In this document: one piece after another, positions 23,071 through 34,572 of the stretch | How the letters are laid out: each line of letters opens with the position of its first letter | How positions within the stretch are numbered: position 1 is the stretch's first letter | From: Rheum nobile | Taxonomy: Eukaryota; Streptophyta; Magnoliopsida; Caryophyllales; Polygonaceae | Assembly: GCA_027886185.1 (NCBI GenBank) | Contig: WOAB01000146.1 | Location: 558,001-622,000, forward strand | DNA length: 64,000 bases | Direction of reading: 5' to 3' | Position numbers and translations under genes: made by a program | The notes under the pieces: generated by a model | Told to the model about the DNA's origin: nothing | The model's input: the letters and a program-made list of their open reading frames with translations, nothing else | The model's database searches: none

Positions 23071-24605
23071 TGTGATACCCCGTAATTCTATAAGGATTAT
23101 TTTGGGAATTTTTGGAATTTTCCCGAACACCCGTTTAGTACATCGGATTTAATTCAGAAAGTTAGAGACATTCTGTAATGTGCTCTATATCTGTAATATT
23201 TTTCTCAGTAAAATAAAATACAGACAACGTGCTTTGGATGTTAATTACTCGTTCGCGTACGATAATTTTATCCCGGGTTAACATCGTTTCATCTAAGAGC
23301 TAAGGAAGCAGCCGAGCCAAGGGGCGGCGCCCGCCGTGAGATTGGCGGCGCCCGCCGTCGCAAGGCCCAAGGGCGGCGACCGCCGTGGGTATGGCGGCGC
23401 CCGCCGTCTCAAGGCTCGAGGCAGCCGTTGGTCGTCTTCTAGTTGGGCGCGAAGGCTAGAAAACGGCGCCCGCCGTATTAATGGCGGCGCCGGCCGCATT
23501 GATGGCGGCGCCCGCCGCAGTTATGACGGCGCCCGCCGTCGATGTTGTCCGGAGGTCCTTGCCCGAAGGTCGCCGGCGAACGTCTAACGTTGCCGTTTTA
23601 GCCCCGCCATGACACCCTCCTAGCCTTCATTGTGCTCCCTCGGTCTGTGGCTATAAAAGGAGAGGCTTGGGGGTCGGATTCGAGCAAAAATCAGAAGCTC
23701 CATCTCAAAATCCCTCTCGCCGAAAAAGCTTGCCCTCGCCGGAGTTCTTTGGAGCAATAGCCGGTGTCATATGGTGGTGTTTCCAGAAGCCCTTTTTAAG
23801 CCTTTTGGTTGCCCTTGGAGGTTAGAACCCAAGCAAGGCAAAAAGGGGTCGAAACGCGCATCGTTTTGGTGAGTCTTCTCGCCATTCTGTTGTCGGAGGT
23901 TCTTCACGGCGACCGTCGTTCATCACGGCGCCCGCCGTGATGAACACGGCGCCCGCCGTGATGAATACGGCGCCCGCCGTGATGAACACGGCGCCCGCCG
24001 TGATGAACACGGCGCCCGCCGTGATGAACACGGCGCCCGCCGTGATGAACACGGCGCCCGCCGTGATGAACACGGCGCCCGCCGTGATGAACACGGCGCC
24101 CGCCGTGATGAACACGGCGCCCGCCGTGATGAACACGGCGCCCGCCGTGATGAACACGGCGCCCGCCGTGATGAACACGGCGCCCGCCGTGATGAACACG
24201 GCGCCCGCCGCCAGTGGCCAGAAGCCCCTTTGTTGGCTTGGTCTTGGTGGTCGTCGTTATGGACTCGTTCCTTTCGATTTCCTTCGTTTTTCCTTAGATT
24301 CGTACTAGTTTATGTCGGATCTAACTTTGGGTTTCCTTATGGGTCGACTCGAAGGTCGTTGTGCTGTCGGAGCTATACCTGTGTCGAGCCTGGAATCCCA
24401 TTGTCTCTGCTTTGTTCCAGATCTGCGGATTAAGGCAAGTGGCGGTTCGCTCTTGCTTAATCATTTCATGTTTCATTAATTATCAATTGTTTAATTGTTA
24501 ATTAAACTGGAATGAATTGTTGTTTTGGATTGTGAACTAAGTTCATAAATAAACGTGATTAAAGTAATGTTATAATAGGTTGTATATCTGTTAGTACGAT
24601 GCTAT
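23071..24605 (+). mobile_element. G2 LTR3, truncated at the same point as LTR2
   Basis: It begins TGTGATACCCCG and breaks at the identical base (GTACGATGCTAT|ATAAG) as LTR2. The two chimeric LTR/internal units therefore arose by duplication of one earlier deletion product. It is about 210 bp longer than LTR2 because of the expanded minisatellite at 23925-24212. Confidence 0.9.
23925..24212 (+). repeat. 21-bp hairpin minisatellite, about 14 units
   Basis: The unit is CACGGCGCCCGCCGTGATGAA. Its first 16 bases form a perfect 7-bp stem (CACGGCG/CGCCGTG) around CC. There are about 14 hairpin cores here, against about 4 in LTR1, LTR2 and LTR4 and 2 in LTR5 at the same site. The array lies inside the putative leader intron. 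The unit is a multiple of three, so both strands show long repetitive open frames that I do not regard as proteins. Confidence 0.95.
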
Positions 24606-25097
24606 ATAAGATTCTTCTTCATATATAGAGTATGTCATCTATAAGAACGGATGCAACTCTTTGAGGAAGATTAAGTTGTGGAGCGGTCATGCTGAGAGGA
24701 AAGGTTGCAGTTAAGGATGGGATATGTTGATGATCCCGATGTATTAAAGATTCAGTAAGGAGAATTGTCTACGCATCTAAGGAATAATGTGGTAAGCGTT
24801 ATCTCATACGCTGAGTTCTTCCGAGATTTCTTAAGGAAAGGGAATGAGCTTGTAGAGTTTTGTTCAGAGAGATTAGGAGCTATCTCTCATGCGTGAGTTT
24901 GTGCCATAAGCTTTGAGGCGGATGAATCATTTTCAGAATGATATCCTAAGGAATTAAGAATAATATATCTGGTGATCCATTTCAAGGATGAAGTGATTAA
25001 GGATGTTGGATCCAGGTGGTAAGATTGGTGTTGAGGTAGTATCCTCATTGACTTAATGCAAGTTTCGGGGTCGAAACTTATTTTAAGGGGGAGGTGA
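24606..25097 (+). mobile_element. G2 internal tail fragment (chimeric unit 2)
   Basis: The 492-bp tail is equivalent to 20760-21251, including the polypurine tract before LTR4. Confidence 0.9.
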
Positions 25098-27778
25098 TGT
25101 GATACCCCGTAATTCTGTAAGGATTATTTTGGAAATTTTTGGAATTTTCCCGAACACCCGTTTAGTACGTCGGATTTAATTCAGAAAGTTAGAGGCATTC
25201 TGTAATGTGCTCTATATCTGTAATATATTTCTCAGTAAAATAAAATACAGACAATGTGCTTTGGATGTTAATTACTCGTTCGCATACGATAATTTTATCC
25301 CGGGTTAACATCGTTTCGTCTAAGAGCTAAGGAAGCGGCCGAGCCAAGGGGCGGCGCCCGCCGTGAGATTGGCGGCGCCCGCCGTCGCAAGGCCCAAGGG
25401 CGGCGACCGCCGTGGGTATGGCGGCGCCTGCCGTCGCAAGGCTCGAGGCAATCGTTGGTCGTCTTCTAGTTGGGCGCGAAGGCTAGAAAACGGCGCCCGC
25501 CGTATTAATGGCGGCGCCCGCCGCATTGATGGCGGCGCCCGCCGCAGTTATGACGGCGCCCGCCGTTGATGTTGTCCGGAGGTCCTTGCCCGAAGGTCGC
25601 CGGCGAACGTCTAACGTCGCCGTTTTAGCCCCGCCACGACACCCTCCTAGCCATCATTGTGCTCCCTCGGTCTGTGGCTATAAAAGGAGAGGCTTGGGGG
25701 TCGGATTCGAGCAAAAATTAGAAGATCCATCTCAGAATCCCTCTCGCCGGAAAAGCTTGCCCTCGCCGGAGTTCTTTAGAGCAATCACCGGTGTCGTATG
25801 GTGGTGTTTCCAGAAGCCCTTTTTAAGCCTTTTGGTTGCCCTTGGAGGTTAGAACCCAAGCAAGGCAAAAAGGGGTCGAAACGCGCATCGTTTTGGTGAG
25901 TCTTCTCGCCATTCTGTTGTCGGAGGTTCTTCACGGCGACCGCCGTTCATCACGGCGCCCGCCGTGATGAACACGACGCCCGCCGTTATGAACACGGCGC
26001 CCGCCGTGATGAACACGGCGACCGCCGCCAGTGGCCAGAAGCCCCTTTGTTGGCTTGGTCTTGGTGGTCGTCGTTATGGACTCGTTCCTTTCGATTTATT
26101 TCATTTTTCCTTAGATTCGTACTAGTTTATGTCGGATCTAACTTAGGGTTTCCTTATGGGTGGACTCGAAGGTCGTTGTGCTGTTGGAGCTATACCTGTG
26201 TCGAGCCCGGAATCCCGTTGTCTCTGCTTTGTTCCAGATCTGCGGACTAAGGCAAGTGGTGGTTCGCTCTTGCTTAATCATTTCATGTTTCATTAATTAT
26301 CAATTGTTTAATTGTTAATTAAACTGGAATGAACTGTTGTTTTGGATTGTGAACTAAGTTCATAAATAAACATGATTAAAGTAATGTTATAATAAGTTGT
26401 ATATCTGTTAGTACGACGCTATTATATGTGATAATTACCGTGATGGTATCGGCTGGTTTAATGTTAATCTTTAATGCTTAATCTCGTGTGTGTTCATAGG
26501 AACGCTAATCCAAGTAAGGATTAGCCGTTTCTTAATAACTTAATGTTCGTAGGAACGCTAATCCAAGTAAGGATTTGTCGTTTCTTTAAATCATATATTC
26601 CTCGGATTAATTCCGAATAATTTAAGGGTCATGACCTATGCTTCTTATCCACCGTTAAGGATCTGAAGTGTTTTAAGCGCCTTGCAAGCGCCATTGGATG
26701 AGCTTAATTGCAGTCCTGTGTATTAAGCACTTAGCTAGTGCATTGGGGTGGACGTAACTGTCACCCTATAAATTAAAGTGTAAGCACTGTGGCAGTGTAA
26801 TCAGGGTGAACGTAAGGTCACCCGGTGTAATAATAACGCCGTTGTTACTCGGCATAATAATGTTAAGTCCCGCGTGTGTGTTTTAATTTGGGTTGACGTA
26901 ATGGTCGCCTTAAGATTTAAGCCTTGTTGTCGCTCTTAATAACATTAACGTGTTTCAGTAATGTGTGTTTTATAATTAAATAAGATATGTGCCCGAGTGC
27001 ACATGATTAATAAACCCATGGCGAGTAGTGCAGCTAAGTAATAGTGCAGCTAGGAAAGCTCGTCTCGACTTGAATGTAGTACGTTCTCTTTCCAATCTGG
27101 ATTCGCTGTATGCGATGAGGTTGGTTGTGAACCGAAGCATCTCAGCCAACTTTTAAATCATGTGTGTAACTTTAATGTTCCCTAGCAGTTGTCATAATTT
27201 CCTTTAAGGCTCATTTCAGTTGGAGTCTTCTCTTCAGTGCATATCTTAATTGTTAAATCATTCTGTGAAAGTGCCGGGTTATATATCGTTCCTTCGGTTA
27301 TTATTCGAGGGACAATGATAGTAAACGGTCACGATCACTGGAACCACTCTGCTTTGTGCCCTTGCTAGTCTATTCAGTAGACTAACCCGCTGTATTTTTG
27401 TTATCTGCATCGTCATGGTTGGTGTCGTCCGTCTGTTTCAGCACATCAGGAGTTGTTTCCCGGAGTTTAAGTAACCTATTGAAGGATAAGAAGCTTGCAG
27501 ACAAAGATTTAAAAGTCAGTGTTTTAAGCTGTTAAGTGTTTTAAGATTGTTAAAGTGTTACTTCAATGTATCTTCATAATTTAGCCATGTTATAAGTTGG
27601 CTCTTTAAAGTCTTCCGCTGTGTAATTTAAAGTCTTCCGTTGTGTAATCTTTCCATTATTATGTAATTATGTTATGTATTTAAGCTTAACTGTTCTGGAA
27701 AAGCCTGGGGTGACTTTGGACGGTAAAGTCTGAGGTCACTGGCATGTAATATCTCCGGTATAAATTGGGGGTGTTACA
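25098..27778 (+). mobile_element. G2 LTR4, full length
   Basis: The 2681-bp LTR starts TGTGATACCCCG and ends GTGTTACA. It has the TATA box at 25679, about four minisatellite units near 25950-26035, and the shared G1/G2 3' blocks. It is followed by a primer site, so it acts as a 5' LTR for the internal region to its right, while a polypurine tract stands on its left. Confidence 0.93.
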
Positions 27779-27782
27779 GTTA

Positions 27783-27794
27783 TGGTATCAGAGC
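27783..27794 (+). other. Primer binding site, internal region 4
   Basis: TGGTATCAGAGC lies 4 nt after LTR4, the same spacing as after LTR1. Confidence 0.93.
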
Positions 27795-28332
27795 AATGGT
27801 TTTAAAATTCTTGGCCTATTGTTAGGTTTGAGAATTTTCGAAAGTTTATTTTGAAACTGTTTTCGAACCTATTCTATATTAAAATGGAATTTTGAGAATT
27901 TCAATGTTAAGAGTTGTAAGTAACTCGGTGATTTAATTTAAGTGATTTAGAGTTTCGAAGTTCGAAAGCTATTTATAATTGGTTTATAAAAGTGTTGTGT
28001 TATAAGCAAGTTTAAAGGGTTGAAGTTTGAAAGTGAGGTTGTTAATAAGCGGTTTCAAACTTCTACAAGCTTCAAGTGTTACCTATTCCTTAGATCCATT
28101 CTTAGGAATATTGTCTATTCTCGGGATTGATGTCATTTAAAGGTTGACATTTCTCACAGGTTCTCAGTCTTTAGTGAGCAGAAGAAGGTCGTTCTTGCAG
28201 TTAACAGTGAAGGATAGTCAGACTAATATAAAGTTATTAGTTTGGACCTCTATAATCTGTATCATGACGTATTTGACTAGTGTTATAATTAAGTTGGATA
28301 AGTTCTAAAGTAACGTTATGATTCACCAGAAG

Positions 28333-29601
28333 ATGGTGAACACAAGGAACACAGCCCATGCTGGTGCTGAACCAAGGTTGATTATGAGGAACGCCGCTAA
28401 TCAAAGGGAAGAGCATGAGGCTGCTTCCAACAATAACCAGGGAGGCAATGGCCAAGCTCAGGCCAACGCTCCGATGTTGTTTGATGCTGCAGCAGTGGAG
28501 GCAATTCGAGGAATTGTCATGCAGGCAATCACGGATGTTATGCGACCAGTTGCACCACAAGCACAAGGTGGTCCAGTTCCTCAAGCTACTCCTGAAGTCG
28601 AGGAGTCAGTGGAGCAAGTACCTCGGGTCAATGTTGTTAGGGACAGAGGAACTTACGGGCAAGCGTTAAAAGCCGTGAGTTCAATGAGGCCCGACAGCTA
28701 TGACGGTACTGGAGAACCGGTCAGGGTGACCTATTGGTTCTCACATATGGAACAGTTGCTCCGGAACATTAATTGCACTGAGGCTGGAAAAGTGCACATC
28801 GCCTCTCTTCAACTCAAGGATGTGGCTAGCGAATGGTGGGAGAGCACCGGTCTGGCTGATCATCCCGAGCTGAATTGGAGCATGTTCAAAACCAAGATGA
28901 CCGATCGTTTCTTTTCCCGAGCTATGAGGGAGGAGAAGCATAAGGAATTTCTATACCCGCAGACTGATGGGTTAAAGGTGACTGAGCTCGCAGCTAAGTT
29001 CAATCACTTGATGCAGTACGCTGGACCTGAGGTGTCAACCGAAGAGCAAAAGATCTGGTACTTCCATGGATGGATGAATCCAGAGATCAAGCCTCTAATG
29101 TTACGTCATGGTTGTACTACGTAAGAGCAATATGTGGATGCAGCCTACAAGACGGAAGTCACATTGGAGGAGTCTGCCCTTAAGAGGGAGAAGCAAGTTA
29201 AGGGAAAGGGTGGGCAACAGGATCGCCAGGTTGGTTCATTCAAACGACCGGCATCGCCTACCAAGTTTGAGAAGTCAGGTCGCGCTAAGACCGAGACAAC
29301 TCAGTCAAACTCTGCCAGAGGCTCAGGTTGGAGCGGCAGAGCAATTCAGTGCCACAATTGTGGTGAAGTAGGGCATAAAAGTTTTGTTTGCCAAAAGGAC
29401 AAGAGGATGTGTCATAATTGTGGAAGGGAAGGCCACATAAAAACGTACTGCAGACTGAAGGGTCAAGGACCAATGCAGTCTTACCAAGCGTCAAATGTTG
29501 GAGGTGGGCAGAACCCAAGGCCAGTGGTATCTACTCCTGAGCAATCTATGGCTCGTAATAAAGGCAAAGTGCCTATGGGGTCTTCAGGCCAAGTGCAATG
29601 A
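28333..29601 (+). pseudogene. Gypsy gag, copy 2 (one stop, zinc knuckles intact)
   Basis: This is nearly identical to the gag at 19112. It has the retrotransposon gag domain and then the same in-frame TAA (29122-29124). The frame is open again through two complete C-X2-C-X4-H-X4-C knuckles (CHNCGEVGHKSFVC and CHNCGREGHIKTYC) to the stop after SSGQVQ. The shared stop predates the duplication of the internal region; the Tyr changes and second stop of copy 1 came later. Unless the UAA is read through, only a 263-residue product lacking the knuckles could be made. Confidence 0.9.
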
Positions 29602-30472
29602 CTCTTTGTAATGAGCCAAGCCAATGGAGAAGAACCCTGATCCATTAAGTTGTATCGGTGCTAAGACTTTCTTTAAGATTAAGGAGTAACGACGTGTGTC
29701 GGTAATCTCCGTGGTATTAAGATCTGCCTGATCGACTTTTGTCAATTAATGTAATGTTTGGATGTTAATGAAGTGTTTCCGTGTTTTGGAAAATTTCAGA
29801 ATGTGTTATCATTGCGAATTAGTTGCTCATACTAAACCCCGTAAGTGTCGAGAACAACTTATGCCAAGTAAGGATAAAGACTGTCGGACTTATGGTGGTG
29901 GAGTTTTGTGGACAACTTAGATGTTCGTCCCTTGTGGTTAATCCCAAGGTCGACTCTGTTGTTTAAATCTAAATTCACTCATAAGATTCTTCTTCATATA
30001 TAGAGTATGTCATCTATAAGAACGGATGCAACTCTTTGAGGAAGATTAAGTTGTGGAGCGGTCATGTTGAGAGGAAAGGTTGCAGTTAAGGATGGGATAT
30101 GTTGATGATCCCGATGTATTAAAGATTCAGTAAGGAGAATTGTCTATGCATCTAAGGAATACTGTGGTAAGCGTTATCTCATACGCTGAGTTCTTCCGAG
30201 ATTTCTTAAGGAAAGGGAATGAGCTTGTAGAGTTTTGTTCAGAGAGATCAGGAGCTATCTCTTATGCGTGAGTTTGTGCCATAAGCTTTGAGGCGGATGA
30301 ATCATTTTCAGAATGATATCCTAAGGAATTAAGAATAATATATCTGGTGATCCATTTCAAGGATGAAGTGATTAAGGATGTTGGATATAGGTGGTAAGAT
30401 TGGTGTTGAGGTAGTATCCTCATTGACTTAATACAAGTTTCGGGGTCGAAACTTATTTTAAGGGGGAGGTGA
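29602..30472 (+). mobile_element. G2 post-gag internal tail, copy 4, pol absent
   Basis: The layout matches 20324-21251, including the small ORF and the polypurine tract (AGGGGGAGG, about 30461) before LTR5. No polymerase motifs are seen. Confidence 0.85.
29762..29920 (+). CDS. Small conserved ORF, second copy (52 aa)
   Basis: Same length, start and stop as 20541-20699, with the same CYHC...H...C spacing and no disabling change. Confidence 0.28.
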   Translation: MLMKCFRVLENFRMCYHCELVAHTKPRKCREQLMPSKDKDCRTYGGGVLWTT

Positions 30473-33132
30473 TGTGATACCCCGTAATTCTGTAAGGATT
30501 ATTTTGGGAATTTTTGGAATTTTCCCGAACACCCGTTTAGTACGTCGGATTTAATTCAGAAAGTTAGAGGCATTCTGTAATGTGCTCTATATCTGTAATA
30601 TTTTTCTCAGTAAAATAAAATACAAATGATGTGCTTTGGATGTTAATTACTCGTTCGCGTACGATAATTTTATCCCGGGTTAACATCGTTTCGTCTAAGA
30701 GCTAAGGAAGCGGCCGAGCCAAGGGGCGGCGCCCGCCGTGAGATTGGCGGCGCCCGCCGTGAGATTGGCGGCGCCCGCCGTCGCAAGGCCAAAGGGCGGC
30801 GACCGCCGTGGGTATGGTGGTGCCCGCCGTCGCAAGGCTCGAGGCAGCCGCTGGTTGTCTTCTAGTTGGGCGCGAAGGCTAGAAAACGGCGCCCGCCGTA
30901 TTAATGGCGGCGCCCGCCGCATTGATGGCGGCGCCCGCCGCAGTTATGACGGCGCCCGCCGTCGATGTTGTCCGGAGGTCCTTGCCCGAAGGTCGCCGGT
31001 GAACGTCTAACATCGCCGGTTTAGCCCCGCCACGACACCCTCCTAGCCATCATTGTGCTCCCTCGGTCTGTGGCTATAAAAGGAGAGGCTTGGGGGTTGG
31101 ATTCGAGCAAAAATCAGAAGCTCCATCTCAAAATCCCTCTCGCCGAAAAAGCTTGCCCTCGCCGGAGTTCTTTGGAGCAATCACCGGTGTCGTATGGTGG
31201 TGTTTCCAGAAGCCCTTTTTAAGCCTTTTGGTTGCCCTTGGAGGTTAGAATCCAAGCAAGGCAAAAAGGGGTCGAAACGCGCATCGTTTTGGTGAGTCTT
31301 CTCGCCATTCTGTTGTCGGAGGTTCTTCACGGCGACCGCCGTTCATCACGGCGCCCGCCGTGATGAACACGGCGACCACCACCAGTGGCCAGAAGCCCCT
31401 TTGTTGGCTTGGTCATGGTGGTCGTCGTTATGGACTCGTTCCTTTCGATTTCTTTCGTTTTTCCTTAGATTCGTACTAGTTTATGTCGGATCTAACTTAG
31501 GGTTTCCTTATGGGTCGACTCGAAGGTCGTTGTGCTGTCGGAGCTATACCTGTGTCGAGCCTGGAATCCCGTTGTCTCTGCTTTGTTCCAGATCTGCGGA
31601 CTAAGGCAAGTGGCGGTTCGCTCTTGCTTAATCATTTCATGTTTTATTAATTATCAATTGTTTAATTGTTAATTAAACTGGAATGAACTGTTGTTTTGGA
31701 TTGTGAACTAAGTTCATAAATAAACGTGATTAAAGTAATGTTATAATAGGTTGTATATCTGTTAGTACGACGCTATTATATGTGATAATTACCGTGATGG
31801 TATCGGGTGGTTTAATGTTAATCTTTAATGCTTAATCTCGTGTGTGTTCGTAGGAACGCTAATCCAAGTAAGGATTAGTCGTTTCTTAATAACTTAATGT
31901 TCGTAGGAACGCTAATCCAAGTAAGGATTTGTCGTTTCTTTAAATCATATATTCCTCGGATTAATTCCGAATAATTTAAGGGTCATGACCTATGCTTCTT
32001 ATCCATCGTTAAGGATCTGAAGTGTTTTAAGCGCCTTGCAAGCGCCATTGGATGAGCTTAATTGCAGTCCTGTGTATTAAGCACTTAGCTAGTGCATTGG
32101 GGTGGACGTAACTGTCACCCTGTAAATTAAAGTGTAAGCACTGTGGCAGTGTAATCAGGGTGAACGTAAGGTCACCCGGTGTAATAATAATGTCGTTGTT
32201 ACTCGGCATAATAATGTTAAGTACCGCGTGTGTGTTTTAATTTGGGTTGACGTAATGGTCGCCTTAAGATTTAAGCCTTGTTGTCGCTCTTAATAACATT
32301 AACGTGTTTCAGTAATGTGTGTTTTGTAATTAAATAAGATATGTGCCCGAGTGCACATGATTAATAAACCCATGGCGAGTAGTGCAGCTAAGTAATAGTG
32401 CAGCTAGGAAAGCTCGTCTCGACTTGAATGTAGTACGTTCTCTTTCCAATCTGGATTCGCTGTATGCGATGAGGTTGGTTGTGAACCGAAGCATCTCAGC
32501 CAACTTTTAAATCGTGTGTGTAACTTTAATGTTCCCTAGCAGTTGTCATAATTTCCTTTAAGGCTCATTTCAGTTGGAGTCTTCTCTTCAGTGCATATCT
32601 TAATTGTTAAATCATTATGTGAAAGTGTCGGGTTATATATCGTTCCTTCGGTTATTATTCGAGGGACAATGATAGTAAACGGTCACGATCACTGGAACCA
32701 CTCTGCTTTGTGCCCTTGCTAGTCTATTCAGTAGACTAACCCGCTGTATTTTTGTTATCTGCATCGTCATGGTTGGTGTCGTCCGTCCGTTTCGGCACAT
32801 CAGGAGTTGTTTCCCGGAGTTTAAGTAACCTATTGAAGGATAAGAAGCTTGTAGACGAAGATTTAAAAGTCAGTGTTTTAAGCTGTTAAGTGTTTTAAGA
32901 TTGTTAAAGTGTTACTTCAATGTATCTTCATAATTTAGCCATGTTATAAGTTGGCTCTTTAAAGTCTTCCGCTGTGTAATTTAAAGTCTTCCGTTGTGTA
33001 ATCTTTCCATTATTATGTAATTATGTTATGTATTTAAGCTTAACTATTCTGGAAAAGTCTGGGGTGACTTTGGACGGTAAAGTCTGAGGTCACTGGCATG
33101 TAATATCTCCGGTATAAATTGGGGGTGTTACA
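30473..33132 (+). mobile_element. G2 LTR5, full length
   Basis: The 2660-bp LTR has the shortest minisatellite (about two units near 31345-31385). It ends GGGGGTGTTACA and is followed by AGAAG, the right target duplication of the whole composite. Confidence 0.93.
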
Positions 33133-33776
33133 AGAAGATCATCACCGACAAATTAAGGGCAATACCAAGGGAACGGGCACTGTCGCTGCAAAGAAAGCGG
33201 TTGGTGAAGGAACGTCTAAGGGAAGCTCAATTCAGCAACTGAACACAACCATGTCATTGCTCTTGGATCATTTCTTGAGCAAAGCCGATGACTCTGCTGA
33301 AGACCCTGAGATCTGAGTGCTCTCCGTTCCTTTCCCTGCCCGTCTGACCCTCTGTTCTTGTTTTTCTTATGTTTTTATGTTCTTTTTGTGATTGTTCCTT
33401 ATCTTCTGATCTTAGCTGTCTAGGTCCCTATGCTTTGTACCTCGCATGACTTTATGAATGAATTATCTTGTTTATGAGTTGCATGTGTGTCAAGTCTTTC
33501 TGTTTCTTGTGGAACTTTTGATGATGCCAAAATGGGGAAGTATGGAAAATGTGAAACCCAAGGAAGAGTTGATGACAGAAGCTAGTGCTAAGGGGAACAA
33601 CAACGCTGCTTGAAGGTAATTCCTCGATGAACTTTCTAAGGGGGAACATTGTTAATATTCTGAACATAGTATTTGTGTGATTACATGTGAATTTGTCTTC
33701 CTACCTGTCTGTTTTGAACGGTGTATTTTGACGTGCACATTTTGAAGGAGTTTGTCATCACCAAAAAGGGTGAAAT
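33133..33776 (+). other. Copia 3' region, right part, to the polypurine tract
   Basis: The interrupted Copia element resumes. The frame opened at 15841 would run to a stop at 33240. A second frame is open to TGA 33316 (ending SKADDSAEDPEI). The remainder is non-coding and ends CACCAAAAAGGGTGAAAT, the polypurine tract type seen before Copia 3' LTRs. Confidence 0.65.
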
Positions 33777-34572
33777 TGTTGGAACGATAACGTTCCCTCT
33801 AGTTTTGATGATGATAAACTCAAATGCTTTTGATGGTTTTTAGTGTGACTATGAGTTTCAGGAAACGATTGAGACAAAGGATCAATGGAACGATGAAAAC
33901 CAGTGAAGAGTCAAAACAGAGAAGCAAAGGAACAGAGAAGCCAAAAACAACACGCTGGAACGAAAGAAGAGAAGAGACGCGTGATGTTGAACAGAACAGA
34001 GAAAGGGAACAACACAAGGAACGGAGGACGTGCGCGCTGAAACCCTAGAGAGCCGCCGAATATCTGTTATGGAAAACAGATTTGGAAGTTGCAACTTGGG
34101 CCACAAGGAAGATCTCGGTGAAGAGATAATTTGGTTAGAATAAAATAGAAAAGATTGTATAGGATTATTATTATCTTATTTCCTTAAGTAAAATTAGGGT
34201 AAATCTGAGAAAATACCTAGAATATATATTAGAGAGTTGTGATCTTCATTTAAAAATAGACAGACGACGAAACACAGAGATATTCAGTGAGTAGAGCATT
34301 CGGAACAAGAGATGAGCATTTGAAATAAGAGAAGAGTATTTGAAGGAAGAAGAAGAAGAAAACTTACAAGGGACGAGACTTTGGTGAGTTGAGTACTTGT
34401 TAGGGTTTTGTTTGTCTTATGTGTTATTAGGAACGTTACATTGAGAAGTCTAGATATCTAGGAGTAAACTAGATTGAGATAAGACTTGCTTGTTTGTAAT
34501 TTCAGGATTAATAACATAAGTAGACATTCGAAATCCTACTAGGGAAACCTAGAGGTAGAAGTTTTTCCTACT
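33777..34572 (+). mobile_element. Copia 3' LTR, 3' end lost
   Basis: It matches 11293-12206 from TGTTGGAACGAT to the GTAGAAGTTTTTC stretch (about 34566). The last roughly 120 bp, including the expected CA end, are replaced by a few bases of filler before the NCL exon resumes at about 34573. Confidence 0.9.

Larger units (their letters stand above)
15862..33132 (+). mobile_element. Composite Gypsy (family G2) array: five LTRs, one target duplication
   Basis: Order: LTR1 (15862-18557), internal 1, truncated LTR2, internal tail, truncated LTR3, internal tail, LTR4 (25098-27778), internal 4, LTR5 (30473-33132). AGAAG stands immediately left of LTR1 (15857-15861) and immediately right of LTR5 (33133-33137). 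The entire 17.3 kb therefore occupies one insertion site, consistent with a single original insertion expanded in place by unequal recombination. Internals 1 and 4 are exactly the same length (2694 bp), nearly identical, and share the same stop codon in gag and the same lack of pol. It sits inside the Copia element. Confidence 0.9.

Noticed and set aside
23925..24212. CRISPR-like array
   Set aside because: Units are directly contiguous with no unique spacers, and the context is a plant LTR.
23937..24308. Long open frames of repeated MNTAPAV (plus strand) and FITAGAV (minus strand)
   Set aside because: They are the translation of the 21-bp minisatellite, open in several frames because the unit is a multiple of three; no start context or conservation in the other LTRs.
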